7,364 nucleotides of DNA from DATCVR01 sp036566745 (GTDB lineage: Bacteria > Actinomycetota > Actinomycetes > Jiangellales > Jiangellaceae): positions 1 through 7,364 of the forward strand of contig DATCVR010000402.1 in the NCBI GenBank assembly GCA_036566745.1, written 5' to 3'. Made by a program: the position numbers and the translations under genes. Each line of letters begins with the position of its first letter. Position 1 is the stretch's first letter. Of this stretch, positions 6,598 through 7,364 are shown in pieces. The notes beneath the pieces were generated by a model that made no database searches, was not told where the DNA came from, and saw only the letters and a list, made by a program, of their open reading frames with translations.

Positions 6598-6616
6598 CAT
6601 GAAGAACCGATGAAGG
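6598..6616 (-). promoter_or_regulatory. Tandem response-regulator box, operon side
   Basis: Read on the minus strand, CCTTCATC (6616-6609) and TCTTCATG (6605-6598) are direct repeats with an 11-base period and a 3-base gap. This is the layout of PhoB/OmpR dimer sites, where each monomer binds one repeat on the same DNA face. The proximal repeat is identical to both repeats of the opposite box. Confidence 0.6.
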
Positions 6617-6633
6617 CCAGGTCAGGGAGTCGC

Positions 6634-6652
6634 TCTTCATGGAATCTTCATG
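6634..6652 (+). promoter_or_regulatory. Tandem response-regulator box, regulator-gene side
   Basis: Two identical octamers TCTTCATG (6634-6641 and 6645-6652), separated by GAA, give an 11-base period. They mirror the box at 6598-6616 about base 6625 and end nine bases before the putative -10 of the response-regulator gene, the usual position for activation by PhoB-like proteins. This supports autoregulation. Confidence 0.65.
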
Positions 6653-6661
6653 TCGTGCTGC

Positions 6662-6667
6662 CAGACT
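6662..6667 (+). promoter_or_regulatory. Putative -10 of the response-regulator gene
   Basis: CAGACT is a degenerate TAnnnT match, eight bases before ATG 6676, consistent with a leaderless or near-leaderless mRNA. There is no Shine-Dalgarno in the sequence before the ATG. The position a -35 should occupy (6639-6644) has no match and falls within the octamer box. Confidence 0.4.
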
Positions 6668-6675
6668 CTCGACGC

Positions 6676-7364
6676 ATGGGCGCCCGCATCCTCGTCGCCG
6701 AGGACGACATCAAACAGGCCGAGCTCGTCCGGCGCTACCTCGAGCGCGAGGGCCACACCGTGGCGGTGGTGCACGACGGCCGGGCCGCGGTGGACGAAGC
6801 CCGCCGCCGCCTGCCCGACCTCATCGTGCTCGACATGATGATGCCCAGGGTCGACGGTCTTGACGTGTGCCGGATCCTGCGGTCGGAGAGCGCCGTGCCG
6901 ATCGTCATGCTCACCGCCCGCTCGACCGAGGACGACCTGCTGCTCGGCCTCGACCTCGGCGCCGACGATTACGTCACCAAGCCCTACAGTCCACGGGAGC
7001 TGATGGCCCGGGTGCGCGCCGTGCTGCGTCGCACCGACCGTCCCCTCCAGGGCGGGCCGGCGCATCACGCGATCGGCGCGCTGGTCGTCGATCCGCTCCG
7101 CCACGAGGTCCACCTCGGCGGGAGCCGCGTGGACGTGACCCCGGCCGAGTTCAAGATCCTCACCTGCCTGGCGGCCGCGCCCGGGCGGGCCTTCACCCGG
7201 CAGCGGCTGCTCGAGGAGGCGTTCGGCTTCGAGCACTACGCCCTCGGGCGCACGGTCGACGTCCACGTCATGAACCTGCGCCGCAAGATCGAGACCGACC
7301 CGGCCCACCCGGCCTATCTGCTCACCGTCTACGGAGTCGGCTACAAGATGGCCGAGCACGTGGA
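6676..7364 (+). CDS. OmpR/PhoB-family response regulator (3' end missing)
   Basis: About 229 residues are visible and no stop occurs before the window ends; the ending VYGVGYKMAEHV shows that only a few residues are missing. The receiver domain (about 3-115) is intact: acidic pocket Glu9, Asp10 and Asp11, phosphoacceptor Asp53 in VLDMMMP, Thr80 and Lys102 in VTKPYSPREL. A winged-helix DNA-binding domain follows (about 128-227), with TPAEFKIL, the recognition-helix region RTVDVHVMNLRRKIE and the C-terminal hairpin LTVYGVGYK. It should bind tandem direct repeats as a dimer when phosphorylated by a histidine kinase, whose gene probably lies just downstream, outside the window. The divergent lipoprotein-ABC operon and the paired 11-base-period boxes between them point to control of both itself and that operon. 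The stimulus is unknown. Confidence 0.95.
   Translation, partial: MGARILVAEDDIKQAELVRRYLEREGHTVAVVHDGRAAVDEARRRLPDLIVLDMMMPRVDGLDVCRILRSESAVPIVMLTARSTEDDLLLGLDLGADDYVTKPYSPRELMARVRAVLRRTDRPLQGGPAHHAIGALVVDPLRHEVHLGGSRVDVTPAEFKILTCLAAAPGRAFTRQRLLEEAFGFEHYALGRTVDVHVMNLRRKIETDPAHPAYLLTVYGVGYKMAEHV

Noticed and set aside
5531..6613. Plus-strand open frame of 360 codons antisense to the lipoprotein
   Set aside because: The minus strand has a lipobox signal peptide and stop/start coupling to the adaptor; the plus-strand product is Arg/Leu/Val-rich without features.
6575..6640. 22-residue N-terminal extension of the lipoprotein (ATG 6640)
   Set aside because: It would place a polar stretch before the signal peptide and put the start codon inside the regulator boxes; ATG 6574 gives a normal signal peptide and the symmetric promoter layout.
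6637..7359. Minus-strand open frame of 240 codons antisense to the response regulator
   Set aside because: The plus strand encodes an intact receiver and winged-helix domain, so the antisense frame is a GC-driven shadow.
1..7364. CRISPR arrays, tRNA or rRNA genes, insertion sequences, attachment sites
   Set aside because: I saw no spaced repeat arrays, cloverleaf-like genes, transposase motifs or terminal inverted repeats; nearly all bases are in ordinary genes.

Overview
The window comes from a high-GC actinobacterium. Codon third positions are almost all G or C, several genes appear to lack Shine-Dalgarno leaders, dCTP deaminase is of the actinobacterial/mycobacterial type, and an EtfD-like membrane iron-sulfur protein is present. 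A Nocardioidaceae-like genome is my best guess, but the sequence alone does not fix the genus.

Region 1 (1-1623, minus strand) is housekeeping. dcd (dCTP deaminase, probably the bifunctional dCTP-to-dUMP enzyme) is followed after 57 bases by the 5' part of a membrane-bound (Fe-S) oxidoreductase closely resembling mycobacterial EtfD, cut by the window edge. A short palindrome next to a -10-like hexamer suggests that the second gene can be switched separately. Region 2 (1624-1918) holds a divergent promoter region and a 53-residue uncharacterised ORF on the plus strand. A GC-rich hairpin lies between this ORF and the converging operon.

Region 3 (1934-6574, minus strand) is a tightly packed four-gene operon. 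Its order is a secreted lipoprotein with four spaced cysteines and an apparent internal duplication, a membrane-anchored adaptor with a peptidoglycan-binding-like motif and a long coiled coil, a MacB-type ABC ATPase, and an FtsX/MacB-type permease. All three junctions are stop/start overlaps (TGATG, ATGA, ATGA), so the four proteins are probably made in a coupled way and work as one envelope ABC machine. Region 4 (6676-7364, plus strand) is a divergently transcribed OmpR/PhoB-family response regulator, complete except for its last residues; a histidine kinase may follow outside the window.

The most striking feature is the 101-base gap between the response regulator and the lipoprotein operon. 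It carries two tandem pairs of a TCTTCATG-like octamer, each pair with an 11-base period. The pairs are inverted relative to each other, and the arrangement is symmetric about base 6625, including both start codons, which each lie 23 bases from the nearest box. This is what a divergent promoter activated on both sides by an OmpR-family regulator would look like, and it ties the regulator to the lipoprotein-ABC operon as one probable self-regulated system of unknown substrate.
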